Positions 44,727 through 53,066 of a stretch of DNA of 64,000 nt are shown piece by piece. Both the position numbers and the translations under genes were made by a program. The notes under the pieces are model-generated. The model saw only the letters and a list, made by a program, of their open reading frames with translations. It did not search any database and was not told the origin of the DNA. The stretch is from Pseudomonas costantinii (GTDB taxonomy: Bacteria > Pseudomonadota > Gammaproteobacteria > Pseudomonadales > Pseudomonadaceae), in assembly GCF_001870435.1 (NCBI RefSeq), contig NZ_MDDR01000045.1, positions 1 to 64,000 on the forward strand. Direction: 5' to 3'. Positions within the stretch are counted from its first letter, which is position 1; each line of letters starts with the position of its first letter.

Positions 44727-44811
44727 TTACTGGCTCATTGGCGTTAGTCGGTAACAAGCCGTTACGTTAGAGTCGCGACGATGCTCTTGGCAACCCCTGG
44801 AAGATTTGCTT

Positions 44812-45810
44812 ATGACCCGCCCGCGTTTTCTGCCCGACAACTTCACCCTGACCCTGGTGGCCACGGTGATCCTCGCTTCTTTCCTGCCCGCCAGCGGCCA
44901 GACCGCCGTGGCCTTCGGTTGGGTGACGAACCTGGCCATCGCGCTGCTGTTTTTCCTGCACGGTGCCAAGCTGTCGCGCCAGGCCATCGTCGCCGGTGCC
45001 GGCCACTGGCGCCTGCACTTGCTGGTGTTCAGCCTGACGTTCGTGCTGTTTCCGCTGCTGGGCCTGGCGCTCAAGCCGGTGCTGTCGCCGCTGATCGGCA
45101 AAGACCTGTACATGGGCATGCTCTACCTCTGCGCCTTGCCGGCCACTGTGCAATCGGCGATTGCCTTCACCTCCCTGGCACGCGGCAATATCCCGGCGGC
45201 AATTTGCAGCGCGGCGGCGTCCAGCCTGTTCGGCATTTTCCTCACGCCGCTGCTGGTGACCCTGCTGCTTAACGTACACGGTGATGGCGGCTCCACCGTC
45301 GACGCGATCCTGAAAATCAGCGTGCAACTGCTGCTTCCATTTGTCGCCGGGCAAATCGCCCGCAATTGGATCGGCGAGTGGGTCGGCCGCAATAAATCCT
45401 GGCTGAAGTTCGTCGACCAGGGCTCGATCCTGCTGGTAGTCTTCGGCGCGTTCAGTGAAGCCGTCAACGAAGGTATCTGGCACCAGATCCCGCTGTGGGA
45501 ATTGGGTGGTCTAGTCGTCGCGTGCTGTGTGTTGCTGGCCTTGGTGCTGGTGGCATCTACCGTGCTGGGTAAGGCTTTCGGTTTTAGCCAGGAAGATCGC
45601 ATCACCATCTTGTTCTGTGGCTCGAAGAAGAGCCTGGCGACGGGCGTGCCGATGGCTCAGGTGTTGTTTGCCGGGGCGACCATGGGTGTGCTGATCCTGC
45701 CGCTGATGCTGTTTCACCAGATCCAGTTGATGGTGTGTGCGGCGCTGGCCCAGCGTTATGCCAAGCGGCCGGAGTCGATTCCGGAACTGATGGGGCAGGT
45801 CGATCCTTAA
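44812..45810 (+). CDS. Bile acid:sodium symporter family (SBF-like) transporter
   Basis: Inner-membrane transporter, 332 residues and about ten membrane segments, of the YfeH/SBF-like group: NLAIALLFFLHGAKLSRQAI, LCALPATVQSAIAFTSLARGN (signature region) and FCGSKKSLATGVPMAQVLF. Substrate in bacteria is generally not known for this branch. ATG 44812 (MTRPRF) has GGAAGATTTGCTT upstream; the frame begins six bases earlier with another ATG. Its regulator is probably the divergent AraC protein. Confidence 0.87.
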   Translation: MTRPRFLPDNFTLTLVATVILASFLPASGQTAVAFGWVTNLAIALLFFLHGAKLSRQAIVAGAGHWRLHLLVFSLTFVLFPLLGLALKPVLSPLIGKDLYMGMLYLCALPATVQSAIAFTSLARGNIPAAICSAAASSLFGIFLTPLLVTLLLNVHGDGGSTVDAILKISVQLLLPFVAGQIARNWIGEWVGRNKSWLKFVDQGSILLVVFGAFSEAVNEGIWHQIPLWELGGLVVACCVLLALVLVASTVLGKAFGFSQEDRITILFCGSKKSLATGVPMAQVLFAGATMGVLILPLMLFHQIQLMVCAALAQRYAKRPESIPELMGQVDP

Positions 45811-45818
45811 TAATTGCT

Positions 45819-45833
45819 GGGAAATTTCCTACA
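45819..45833 (+). promoter_or_regulatory. BvgA-type box 1, before the RocR-like EAL gene
   Basis: GGGAAATTTCCTACA contains the heptamer TTTCCTA, preceded by its partial inverse GGGAAA. The same 15 bases precede the fimbrial operon (51512-51526) and a near copy precedes the BvgA-like gene (47111). TTTCCTA is the half-site known for Bordetella BvgA, whose HTH the local regulator resembles closely. Binding is inferred. Confidence 0.7.
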
Positions 45834-45916
45834 GGTCGATAGGACGCTTCCCTCAATAATCAGGACTAACCCCGGCCACTATCACCCTCTTCGCACCTGC
45901 AAAGTGGTTGATAAGC

Positions 45917-47104
45917 ATGGCCTCTCCTCGCGTACTGGTTTTGGAAAACCAACGATTTCAGCGCAGTGTCCTGATCAAGATGCTGGATCACCTGGGGGTG
46001 CGCGATGTCGTCCAGGCCAGTGATGGCGAGCACGCTATGGCGCAATTGCAGGAGTGCGGCGGGGTCGACATTGTGCTGTGCGACTTGGCCGACCGCAGCC
46101 TGGACTGTTTGGCGTTCTTGCGCAGTGCCGGCCAGTTCGGCATGGTCCGCGCGGTGGCGCTGTGCAGCGAACTGGGCCCGGAGTTGCGTCGCGCGCTGGA
46201 GCAGATGGGTTCGCTGTCGGGCTTGCAACTGCTGGGGGTCATGGCCCCCCCGCTGCAACTGCGCACACTGCGCAAGGTTTTGCATCGTTACACCTACCGA
46301 CGTGCCCAGTCGAGTGTTGCGCCCATCGTCAAATCCTTGCCCAGTGAACTGGAGATCCAGCGCGGCTTGGCCTTGGGCGAGTTTCGGGCCTGGTTCCAAC
46401 CCAAACTTGTGATGAGCACCGGTCAACTGGCCGGTGTTGAGGCCTTGGTGCGCTGGGAGCATCCGGCGCGGGGTGTGTTGTTGCCCGGCGACTTTCTGGC
46501 CGCCGTGCTGGCTTACGACCTGATTGACGACATGTTCAAGCAACTGCTGGAGCAAGGCTTGAGCTTGCTGGGCGTACTGCGTCGGCAACAAGTGCAATTG
46601 GAGCTGGCCTTCAATCTTCACGCGTCACAATTGCTCAACAGCAACGTGGTGGCGCACATCCAATGGGCGTTGGGCCAGCACGGTTTTCCCGGTTCCACCT
46701 TGATGTTCGAGTTTGCCGAAAATGGCTTGCTGAACATCACTCCACCGATCCAGGAAAACCTGTTACGCCTGCGCATGCTGGGCTGTGGTTTGTCGATTGA
46801 TGACTTTGGTACAGGCTTTTCGTCCCTCAAGCTGCTCTGCCAGTTGCCATTCAACCAACTCAAGCTGGACAGTGAGTTTGTCCGTCATGTGGACGAGCCA
46901 CGCAGTCAGACCATGATCAGCAGCACTCTGGCGTTGGCCAAGTCCCTGGACATGAGCCTGGTGATCGAAGGTGTCAGCAATCAGCGCATTCGCGACGGCG
47001 TGCTGGCGATGGGCTGCGAGCTTGGCCAGGGTTACTACCTGGCACGGCCAATGTCGGCTTATCGGCTGCTACCTTGGCTGGAGGCGCATGCTGCTGGGGG
47101 CTGA
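45917..47104 (+). CDS. EAL-domain response regulator (RocR-like), receiver degenerate
   Basis: Predicted c-di-GMP phosphodiesterase, about 395 residues. The receiver (about 1-125) reads VLENQRFQRSV where a DD/ED pair is expected, keeps the Asp in DIVLCDLAD, and has MAPPLQ where a KP is expected, so phospho-activation is doubtful. The EAL domain (about 145-390) keeps GVEALVRWEHP, the Asn in AFNLHASQL, Glu in MFEFAENG, DDFGTGFSSL, the Lys in LKLDSEFV and Glu in VIEGVS, so catalysis is likely. RocR-like proteins act in the Roc/Pvr control of Cup fimbriae in P. aeruginosa. A BvgA-type box lies upstream. Confidence 0.87.
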   Translation: MASPRVLVLENQRFQRSVLIKMLDHLGVRDVVQASDGEHAMAQLQECGGVDIVLCDLADRSLDCLAFLRSAGQFGMVRAVALCSELGPELRRALEQMGSLSGLQLLGVMAPPLQLRTLRKVLHRYTYRRAQSSVAPIVKSLPSELEIQRGLALGEFRAWFQPKLVMSTGQLAGVEALVRWEHPARGVLLPGDFLAAVLAYDLIDDMFKQLLEQGLSLLGVLRRQQVQLELAFNLHASQLLNSNVVAHIQWALGQHGFPGSTLMFEFAENGLLNITPPIQENLLRLRMLGCGLSIDDFGTGFSSLKLLCQLPFNQLKLDSEFVRHVDEPRSQTMISSTLALAKSLDMSLVIEGVSNQRIRDGVLAMGCELGQGYYLARPMSAYRLLPWLEAHAAGG

Positions 47105-47110
47105 AAGATC

Positions 47111-47179
47111 TAAGAAATTTCCTACACTTAGGTCGCGCTCGTGTATTTTTAGTAACGCGTCGATCGGTCACTTTTCCTA
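47111..47179 (+). promoter_or_regulatory. BvgA-type box 2 and second heptamer before the regulator gene
   Basis: AAGAAATTTCCTACACTTAGG (47112-47132) shares AGAAATTTCCTACA with the other two boxes, and CTTAGG adds an inverse half-site. A second TTTCCTA is at 47173-47179, followed by TATAGA (47190-47195), a possible -10. The BvgA-like regulator may therefore control its own gene. Confidence 0.65.
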
Positions 47180-47239
47180 CTTTTTGCGCTATAGACAGGC
47201 GAGTCACCCGCTAGGCGAGCCTGTCATACAGGGGTATCT

Positions 47240-47866
47240 ATGTTTAAAGCGATAGTCGTGGACGATCATCCGTTTATTCGCTCTTCCGTCAAAATGCTCT
47301 TGAAGCAGGAAGGCTTCGAGGTGGTGGCCGAGGCTGATAACGGCGCAGACGCTGTGCAGTTGGCCCGCGAGCATGAGCCCGAGCTGATTGTGCTGGATAT
47401 TGCTATGCCTAAACTGGATGGCCTGGAAGTGATTGCGCGGATCTGCGCCCTGGGCCTGCCGTGCAAGATCCTGGTGCTGACCTCACAGTCGCCGCTGTTC
47501 TATTCCATGCGCTGCATGAAGGCCGGTGCGGCGGGTTATGTCTCCAAGACCAACGATCTGGATGAGCTGATCAAGGCGATCAAGGCGGTCATGGGCGGTT
47601 ACACCTTCTTTCCGAATCTGGCTCATAGTTCGGTGCGCCGCAGTGATGTGGAAAGTACTGATCTGGAGCTGATCCAGACGCTGTCCGACCGTGAGTTGAC
47701 CATTTTGCAGCAACTGTCCCAAGGCCTGAGTAACAAGGAAATCGGCGATGCGATGCTGCTTAGCAACAAGACTGTCAGTACTTACAAGACCCGCCTGATC
47801 GAGAAACTCAAGGTGAAGTCGGTGGTGTACCTGGCCGATTTTGCCAAACGTAACAATCTGGTCTGA
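47240..47866 (+). CDS. LuxR/NarL-type response regulator, BvgA-like
   Basis: 208-residue transcription factor, nearly the length of Bordetella BvgA (209). Receiver: MFKAIVVDDHPFIRSSVKML, phospho-acceptor in ELIVLDIAMPKLDGLEVIAR, then GAAGYVSKTNDLDELI. The HTH, LSDRELTILQQLSQGLSNKEIG followed by MLLSNKTVSTYKTRLIEKL, and the end AKRNNLV match BvgA as I remember it, so DNA recognition should be similar; this agrees with the TTTCCTA boxes found upstream of three local genes. Its stop (TGA) is directly followed by the ATG of the BvgS-like gene. Confidence 0.92.
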   Translation: MFKAIVVDDHPFIRSSVKMLLKQEGFEVVAEADNGADAVQLAREHEPELIVLDIAMPKLDGLEVIARICALGLPCKILVLTSQSPLFYSMRCMKAGAAGYVSKTNDLDELIKAIKAVMGGYTFFPNLAHSSVRRSDVESTDLELIQTLSDRELTILQQLSQGLSNKEIGDAMLLSNKTVSTYKTRLIEKLKVKSVVYLADFAKRNNLV

Positions 47867-48781
47867 ATGAATACTTTCTTGCGCAGATGGTTGGTGGGTG
47901 TGGTGCTGGCAGGCACTTTGAGCGGGACCGCGCTGGCGGCCGTACCGGCAGAGACCTTTCAGGTACTGGGGCGCTCCCATGTTTCGGAGTACGGTGTTTC
48001 ATTGTCTGAGCCGGACTGGAGCTGGCTGCGGAGCAAGGGCGTGCTGGTGATGGGGGCGTCGGCCCCGGACTATTCGCCTTTTGCCATGACGACGAATAGC
48101 CACGACTACGAAGGCCTTACCGCCGACTACGTGCGGCTCTTGAGCGAATTATTGCGCACCCCGGTAGAGGTCCGCCGTTTTGCCTCCCGCGCCGAAGTGA
48201 TCGAAGCCCTCAAGCAGGGATCTGTGGATTTTCTCGGAACCGCCAATGGCTATGAGCAGGCGGACCCCGAACTGTTGATGTCGACGTCCTACGCCGAAGA
48301 CCAGCCCACCCTGATCACCCGGGTTGCCGACAGCCATGCACTCACCCAGGATTTGGCGGGCAAGAAAATCGCCATGCTTTATCACTACCTGCCACCGGAG
48401 GCAGTCGAGGCGTTCTATCCCAAGGCCACATTACAACTCTACCCCTCGACCTTGAGCGCGATTGGTGCTGTCGCCTTTGGCAATGCCGATGTGTACCTGG
48501 GCGACTCCATCAGTGCCCAGTACCTGATCAACAAGAACTACCTGAACAACGTGCAGTTGTCTGACTTTTCTCAGTTGGAGGTCAGTAACTTTTCCTTTGC
48601 AGTGGCGCGTGACAACAGCCGTTTGCTGCAGATACTCAATAGTGCACTGGCCGTGATCCCCCAAGGCGAGCGCATGACTATCCTGCGGCGCTGGAGTGCC
48701 GGTGGCGGCAGTATGCCGGGGCGCACTGTGCTGAATTCAGTGCCAGTGAGCAACGCTGGATGGCCGCTCACCCACGCTTGA
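47867..48781 (+). CDS. BvgS-like sensor kinase, N-terminal fragment (split by frameshift)
   Basis: Holds the signal peptide (MNTFLRRWLVGVVLAGTLSG start, cleaved near residue 26) and the first Venus-flytrap (SBP_bac_3-like) domain, about residues 50-285, ending LRRWSAGGGSMPG. From about 48735 the frame is wrong: the last residues NSVPVSNAGWPLTHA do not fit. In the +1-offset frame the same DNA encodes FSASEQRWMAAHPRLKVAID, the usual linker between flytrap domains 1 and 2 in this family. One extra base in CTGAATTCAG (48731-48740) would rejoin the two parts into about 1212 residues, the size of BvgS. Stop at 48781. Confidence 0.85.
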   Translation: MNTFLRRWLVGVVLAGTLSGTALAAVPAETFQVLGRSHVSEYGVSLSEPDWSWLRSKGVLVMGASAPDYSPFAMTTNSHDYEGLTADYVRLLSELLRTPVEVRRFASRAEVIEALKQGSVDFLGTANGYEQADPELLMSTSYAEDQPTLITRVADSHALTQDLAGKKIAMLYHYLPPEAVEAFYPKATLQLYPSTLSAIGAVAFGNADVYLGDSISAQYLINKNYLNNVQLSDFSQLEVSNFSFAVARDNSRLLQILNSALAVIPQGERMTILRRWSAGGGSMPGRTVLNSVPVSNAGWPLTHA

Positions 48782-51504
48782 AGGTGGCGATCGATGACAG
48801 TTTTCTACCGTTCTCGTTTTTCAATGAAGAGGGCGAGTTCCGCGGGATCAGCGCCGATGTGCTAGCCAAGGTCGCGTTGCGTACCGGCTTGAAGTTCGAT
48901 GTGCAGCGTGCGCACTCCGTGGCCGGCATGCTCCAACAAATCCGCACTGACAAGGCGGACTTGCTGATTACGCTGACCCCCAGCCAGTCTCGGGAAAACC
49001 TGTTGCGTTTTACCCGGCCCTACTTGAACACGCCCTTTGTGCTGGTCAGCCGTATCGACCCGGGCAGCCCAGGCACCCTGGATGAGATGGCCGGCAAGCG
49101 CCTGGCTGTGATCAATGGCAATTCGGTGCGAGACCAGTTGCTGGATGATTTCCCCAACATCACCCTGGTCGAGGCCGAAAACGCCCAGCAGGCACTGGCC
49201 CTGGTGGCCAATGGGCAGGCGGATGCCTCTGTCAATTCGTTGATTACCGCGCGCTACATGATTTCGCGTCAGTACCGCGACCAGTTGCGTATCACCAGTA
49301 CTGTCGGCACCCAGTTGGCGAGTGTGGCGTTCGCTACTTCTCGCGGCTCCTTGGAGCTGTACTCGATCCTGGAAAAAGCTCTGCTCAGTATTCCACCGGA
49401 AGAAATGGATGAAGTTACTAACCGCTGGCGCAGTGAGATTGCCGTGGATGACAGCTACTGGCTGCGCAACCGCACCCTGATCCTGCAGGGTTTCGCCGTG
49501 GCAGCCGTGTTGTTGCTGGTGGCGCTGGGCTGGATCGCCTATTTGCGCATGTTGATGCGCCAGCGCAAGCAGGCGCAGATAGCCCTGAATGATCAGATGG
49601 AATTCATGCGGGTGCTGATCGACGGCACGCCCCATCCCATCTATGTGCGCGACCGCCAGGCACGGTTGCGCATCTGCAACAGTGGCTACCTTGAAGTCTT
49701 CGGTGTGGAGCGCGAGGCCGTGCTCGGCAAGACCGTGGTCGAAGGTGTGCTGAAAAGCGCCAGCGAGGCCGCCGCCTACCATGAGGACTATTTGCAGGTC
49801 ATGGCAGAGGGCGTGCCCAGGGTGCAGGACCGTCGCCTGACCATGGGGCCGGACAAAGTATTGACCATCTACCACTGGATGCTGCCGTACCGGGGCAGCG
49901 ACGGTGAAGTCAGCGGCATGATTGGTGGCTGGATCGATATCAGCGAGCGCCAGCACCTGCTCGAAGCACTTCGCGAGGCCAAGGAGGGCGCCGACGCAGC
50001 GAACCGCGCCAAGACTACCTTCCTGGCGACCATGAGCCATGAAATCCGCACGCCGATGAATGCGATTATCGGCATGTTGGAGCTGGCGATGAAAAAGGCT
50101 GACCAGGGCGTCACCGACCGCCTCTCCATCGAGGTGGCGTCGGGTGCCGCCCATGGCCTGCTGGATTTGATTGGCGACATCCTCGATATCGCGCGCATCG
50201 AATCCGGCCGCCTGTCCCTGGCACCGGAGCGCGCTAACCTGCGTGAGCTGGTGGAGTCGGTGGCGCGAATTTTCGAAGGGCTGGCGCGACAGAAGCACCT
50301 GCAACTGATCCTCGATCTGGACGCTACTGTGAGCCGCCAGGTGCTGGTGGACCCTCTGCGGTTCAAGCAGGTCGCCTCTAACCTGTTGAGCAATGCGATC
50401 AAGTTCACCAACGAAGGTGTCGTACGCCTGCGGGTGAGTGCCGAACCCAGTGGCGATGATGAACGCCTGGCGATCTGCCTGCGGGTGGAAGACACCGGCA
50501 GCGGTATTTCCAGCGAAGACCAACAGCGCCTGTTCAGCCCGTTCGCCCAGGCCGGCAACCATGGCCAGTCGGCTCGCAGCGGCTCGGGGCTGGGCCTGAT
50601 GATCAGCCGTACGTTGTGCGAAATGATGGGCGGCAGTCTGGTACTCAACAGCGTGCTGGGGCAGGGTACCCAGGTTGAAGTACGGATCAGCCTGCCGACA
50701 TTGGCGACGCTCGAAACCCCGCCGATTGTCGAACCGGCGCAGTTGCCTGCCGCCCAAGCCCTCAATGTGCTGGTGATCGACGATTACCCGGCCAACCGTC
50801 TGCTGTTATCCCAGCAACTGCACTACCTCGGCCACCGGGTGGTGGATGCCGAGGATGGTGCGCATGGCCTGCGGGCCTGGCGCGCCCAGCATTTCGACGT
50901 GGTGATCACTGACTGCAATATGCCGCTGATGAATGGTTACGAATTGGCCCGGGCGATTCGTGATGAAGAGCGCACCAGGGACTTGCGGGCGGGGCTGATC
51001 CTGGGCCTGACCGCCAATGTCCAGCCGGAAGAAAGGGGCCGCTGCCTCGATGCTGGCATGGACGATTGCCTGTTCAAACCCATCAGCCTCCAGGACCTCA
51101 GTGCACGCCTGGCTTCCTTGGTGCCCCACACCACGCCGGTGCTCACCGACGAAGCGCATCGCGAGCTGCCGGATGGCATCGACCTGAGCAGCCTGGAGCA
51201 GCTCAGCCGGGGTGACTCTACGTCGATCAAAAGTCTGCTGCAGGACCTGGCCACCAGCAACGAGCAGGACATGGCACGCCTGATGCTGCTGTTTACTCAG
51301 CACGATGTCACCGGTCTGGCCGACCTTGCCCACCGGGTAAAGGGCGGTGCGCGGATCATCAAGGCACAACGCTTGATTCAGGCGTGTGAAGCGTTGGAAG
51401 TGGCCTGCGAGGGGCTCAACTCCGCTGTGCTCACGGAGGCGGTGGATGGGCTGCAGCAGGCGATGGAGCAGCTTGAGCAAACATTGGAGACTTATCTGTA
51501 TTAG
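48760..51504 (+). CDS. BvgS-like hybrid sensor kinase, C-terminal part (flytrap 2-TM-PAS-HK-REC-Hpt)
   Basis: Continuation of the split gene, numbered here from ATG 48760 (914 residues): second flytrap domain (about 1-225), membrane segment (about 240-263), PAS (about 285-400), HisKA with the phosphorylated His427 in TFLATMSHEIRTPMNAII, ATPase domain with GSGLGLMISRTL, receiver with Asp718 in DVVITDCNMP, and Hpt with His858 in DLAHRVKGGAR. This is a full phosphorelay of the BvgS/EvgS/RocS1 class, expected to feed the BvgA-like regulator encoded just upstream. As written, this fragment lacks a signal peptide, so the flytrap could not be placed in the periplasm unless the frameshift is absent or bypassed. 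Confidence 0.88.
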   Translation: MAAHPRLKVAIDDSFLPFSFFNEEGEFRGISADVLAKVALRTGLKFDVQRAHSVAGMLQQIRTDKADLLITLTPSQSRENLLRFTRPYLNTPFVLVSRIDPGSPGTLDEMAGKRLAVINGNSVRDQLLDDFPNITLVEAENAQQALALVANGQADASVNSLITARYMISRQYRDQLRITSTVGTQLASVAFATSRGSLELYSILEKALLSIPPEEMDEVTNRWRSEIAVDDSYWLRNRTLILQGFAVAAVLLLVALGWIAYLRMLMRQRKQAQIALNDQMEFMRVLIDGTPHPIYVRDRQARLRICNSGYLEVFGVEREAVLGKTVVEGVLKSASEAAAYHEDYLQVMAEGVPRVQDRRLTMGPDKVLTIYHWMLPYRGSDGEVSGMIGGWIDISERQHLLEALREAKEGADAANRAKTTFLATMSHEIRTPMNAIIGMLELAMKKADQGVTDRLSIEVASGAAHGLLDLIGDILDIARIESGRLSLAPERANLRELVESVARIFEGLARQKHLQLILDLDATVSRQVLVDPLRFKQVASNLLSNAIKFTNEGVVRLRVSAEPSGDDERLAICLRVEDTGSGISSEDQQRLFSPFAQAGNHGQSARSGSGLGLMISRTLCEMMGGSLVLNSVLGQGTQVEVRISLPTLATLETPPIVEPAQLPAAQALNVLVIDDYPANRLLLSQQLHYLGHRVVDAEDGAHGLRAWRAQHFDVVITDCNMPLMNGYELARAIRDEERTRDLRAGLILGLTANVQPEERGRCLDAGMDDCLFKPISLQDLSARLASLVPHTTPVLTDEAHRELPDGIDLSSLEQLSRGDSTSIKSLLQDLATSNEQDMARLMLLFTQHDVTGLADLAHRVKGGARIIKAQRLIQACEALEVACEGLNSAVLTEAVDGLQQAMEQLEQTLETYLY

Positions 51505-51511
51505 TTTTCAT

Positions 51512-51526
51512 GGGAAATTTCCTACA
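51512..51526 (+). promoter_or_regulatory. BvgA-type box 3, before the fimbrial operon
   Basis: GGGAAATTTCCTACA, identical in all 15 bases to box 1 at 45819-45833. It is 161 bases before the fimbrial subunit gene and eight bases after the kinase stop codon. It makes the fimbrial operon a probable target of the BvgA-like regulator. Confidence 0.7.
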
Positions 51527-51686
51527 TCTGGCAGGGATAGGTACTACATGGTCGGGTAACTCTTAAGCGGAAGATAAACCTGTCGCACACAACAGATGCT
51601 TTGTTTATTACCAGCGCGCATTCGGCGCCTGGCAACTCATCAACGTTGGGCGGCAGTGTTTAAAACTTTCCCATTGGAGTTGCACC

Positions 51687-52232
51687 ATGAAAACTAAAGC
51701 TCTCACGCTCGCTGCCCTGGTTTGCGCTTCTGGCGCGCAGTTCGCCAACGCCGCCGATGGCACCATCAATTTCAACGGTGAACTGGTCAACCAGACCTGC
51801 ACCATCGCGGTCGATGGCGTGGTCACCCCAGCCGCCGCCACCGTCACCCTGCCGACCATCTCCACCGGCCTGTTGACCGCTGCCGGCCAGGCCGAGGGCC
51901 GCACCGGTTTCAACATCCAACTGAGTGCCTGTGTGGGGGCGGCGGCTACCGCCGCTGCGTTCTTCAACTCCGGCGCCACCGTCGACCCGGTCACTGGCAA
52001 CCTGAACAACATGACCGGCACCGCCACCAACGTGCAACTGCAACTGGTCGATGCCCAGGGCGGCGCGGTGATTCAGGCCGGTAACACCAACCAGCGCACC
52101 CAGACCACCCGCAACACCATTGACGGTAACGGCGCGGCCAACATGCCATACGCCGTGCAGTACTTCGCGACCGGCGCCACTACCCCAGGCACCGTGGTCA
52201 GCTCCGTTACGTACAACGTCGACTACCAGTAA
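51687..52232 (+). CDS. Major fimbrial subunit, type 1 / Cup family
   Basis: Secreted pilin, 181 residues. Signal peptide ends ANAADGT (about residue 23). The mature N terminus GTINFNGELVNQTC supplies the donor strand, with the conserved disulfide between Cys in NQTCTI and Cys in LSACVGA, and the C terminus ends with the penultimate-Tyr pattern SSVTYNVDYQ. Assembled by the chaperone and usher that follow. A ribosome binding site TTGGAG precedes the ATG. First gene of the operon. Confidence 0.93.
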   Translation: MKTKALTLAALVCASGAQFANAADGTINFNGELVNQTCTIAVDGVVTPAAATVTLPTISTGLLTAAGQAEGRTGFNIQLSACVGAAATAAAFFNSGATVDPVTGNLNNMTGTATNVQLQLVDAQGGAVIQAGNTNQRTQTTRNTIDGNGAANMPYAVQYFATGATTPGTVVSSVTYNVDYQ

Positions 52233-52247
52233 GCCGCAAGCATGTCT

Positions 52248-52269
52248 GCGCGCTGCATGTGCGGCGCGC
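52248..52269 (+). promoter_or_regulatory. Possible hairpin between pilin and chaperone genes
   Basis: GCGCGC (52248-52253) can pair with GCGCGC (52264-52269) over a ten-base loop in the spacer after the pilin gene. There is no T-run. Such hairpins often protect the major-subunit part of the mRNA and reduce downstream expression. Weak evidence. Confidence 0.3.
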
Positions 52270-52294
52270 CGATGTCTGGCTGATGAGGTGTGTT

Positions 52295-53032
52295 ATGTCC
52301 TGCCTGAAAATGCTTCGTCGTAGTGTATGTGTGGCCCTCGCCATGGTGGCCTGCTCCCAGGCCATGGCCGGTGTGGTGATCACCGGTACCCGCATGATCT
52401 ACCCCGCGGGTCAGAAGGAAATCACCGTCAAATTGAACAACAACGGTATGCGCCCCGCGCTGGTTCAGGCATGGGTGGACACCGGTGATGTGCAGTCCAG
52501 CCCTACCAGTTCCAAGGCGCCGTTTGTGTTGTCGCCGCCGGTGTCGCGCATTGATCCGAGCAAGGGCCAGAGCCTGCGCCTGATGTTCACCGGCGTGCCA
52601 TTGCCCGCCAACAAGGAGTCGGTGTTCTGGCTCAATATCCTGGAGATCCCGCCCAAGGCTGAAGGCCCGGTGGACCTCAACGTGCTGCAAATGGCATTTC
52701 GTTCGCGGATCAAAATTTTCTACCGCCCCGATGGCCTGACAGGCAGCGCCACCGATGCCCCGGCGTTGGTGCAATGGAAGATCATTCCCCAGGGCCAGGG
52801 TTATGCGCTGCAAGCGTTCAACCCGACACCGTTTCATGTGTCGTTGGTGGAGTTGAACCTGGCAGTGGGTGGCAAGCGCTTTGAAGGCGAGAACGGCATG
52901 GTCGGCCCCGGCGCGACCCAGGTGTTTGCCGTGTCCGGCCTCAAGTCTGCGCCGGGCACTGGCCAGGTCGAGTTCAACGCAATCAACGACTACGGCGCAT
53001 TGATGCCGATCCAGCAACCGCTCAAGCCCTGA
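52295..53032 (+). CDS. Periplasmic fimbrial chaperone (FimC/PapD family)
   Basis: Folds pilin subunits and hands them to the usher. 245 residues; signal peptide ends QAMAGVV (about residue 25). Two Ig-like domains: the first has TRMIYPAGQKEITVKLNNNG and the signature VFWLNILEIPPKAEG, the second begins near FRSRIKIFYRPDGL, with the subunit-anchoring Lys/Arg pattern. ATG 52295 is chosen for the GAGG six bases upstream; ATG 52283 would add four residues. Confidence 0.92.
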   Translation: MSCLKMLRRSVCVALAMVACSQAMAGVVITGTRMIYPAGQKEITVKLNNNGMRPALVQAWVDTGDVQSSPTSSKAPFVLSPPVSRIDPSKGQSLRLMFTGVPLPANKESVFWLNILEIPPKAEGPVDLNVLQMAFRSRIKIFYRPDGLTGSATDAPALVQWKIIPQGQGYALQAFNPTPFHVSLVELNLAVGGKRFEGENGMVGPGATQVFAVSGLKSAPGTGQVEFNAINDYGALMPIQQPLKP

Positions 53033-53066
53033 CCTCCACGCGAACGTTCTAGTGCACGAGTAATTT

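Noticed and set aside
48731..48740. Programmed ribosomal frameshift as explanation for the split kinase gene
   Set aside because: CTGAATTCAG has no slippery heptamer or clear downstream stem; a one-base deletion or sequencing error is simpler.
48862..50757. 631-residue minus-strand frame opposite the kinase gene
   Set aside because: Antisense shadow of clear flytrap, PAS and histidine kinase domains.
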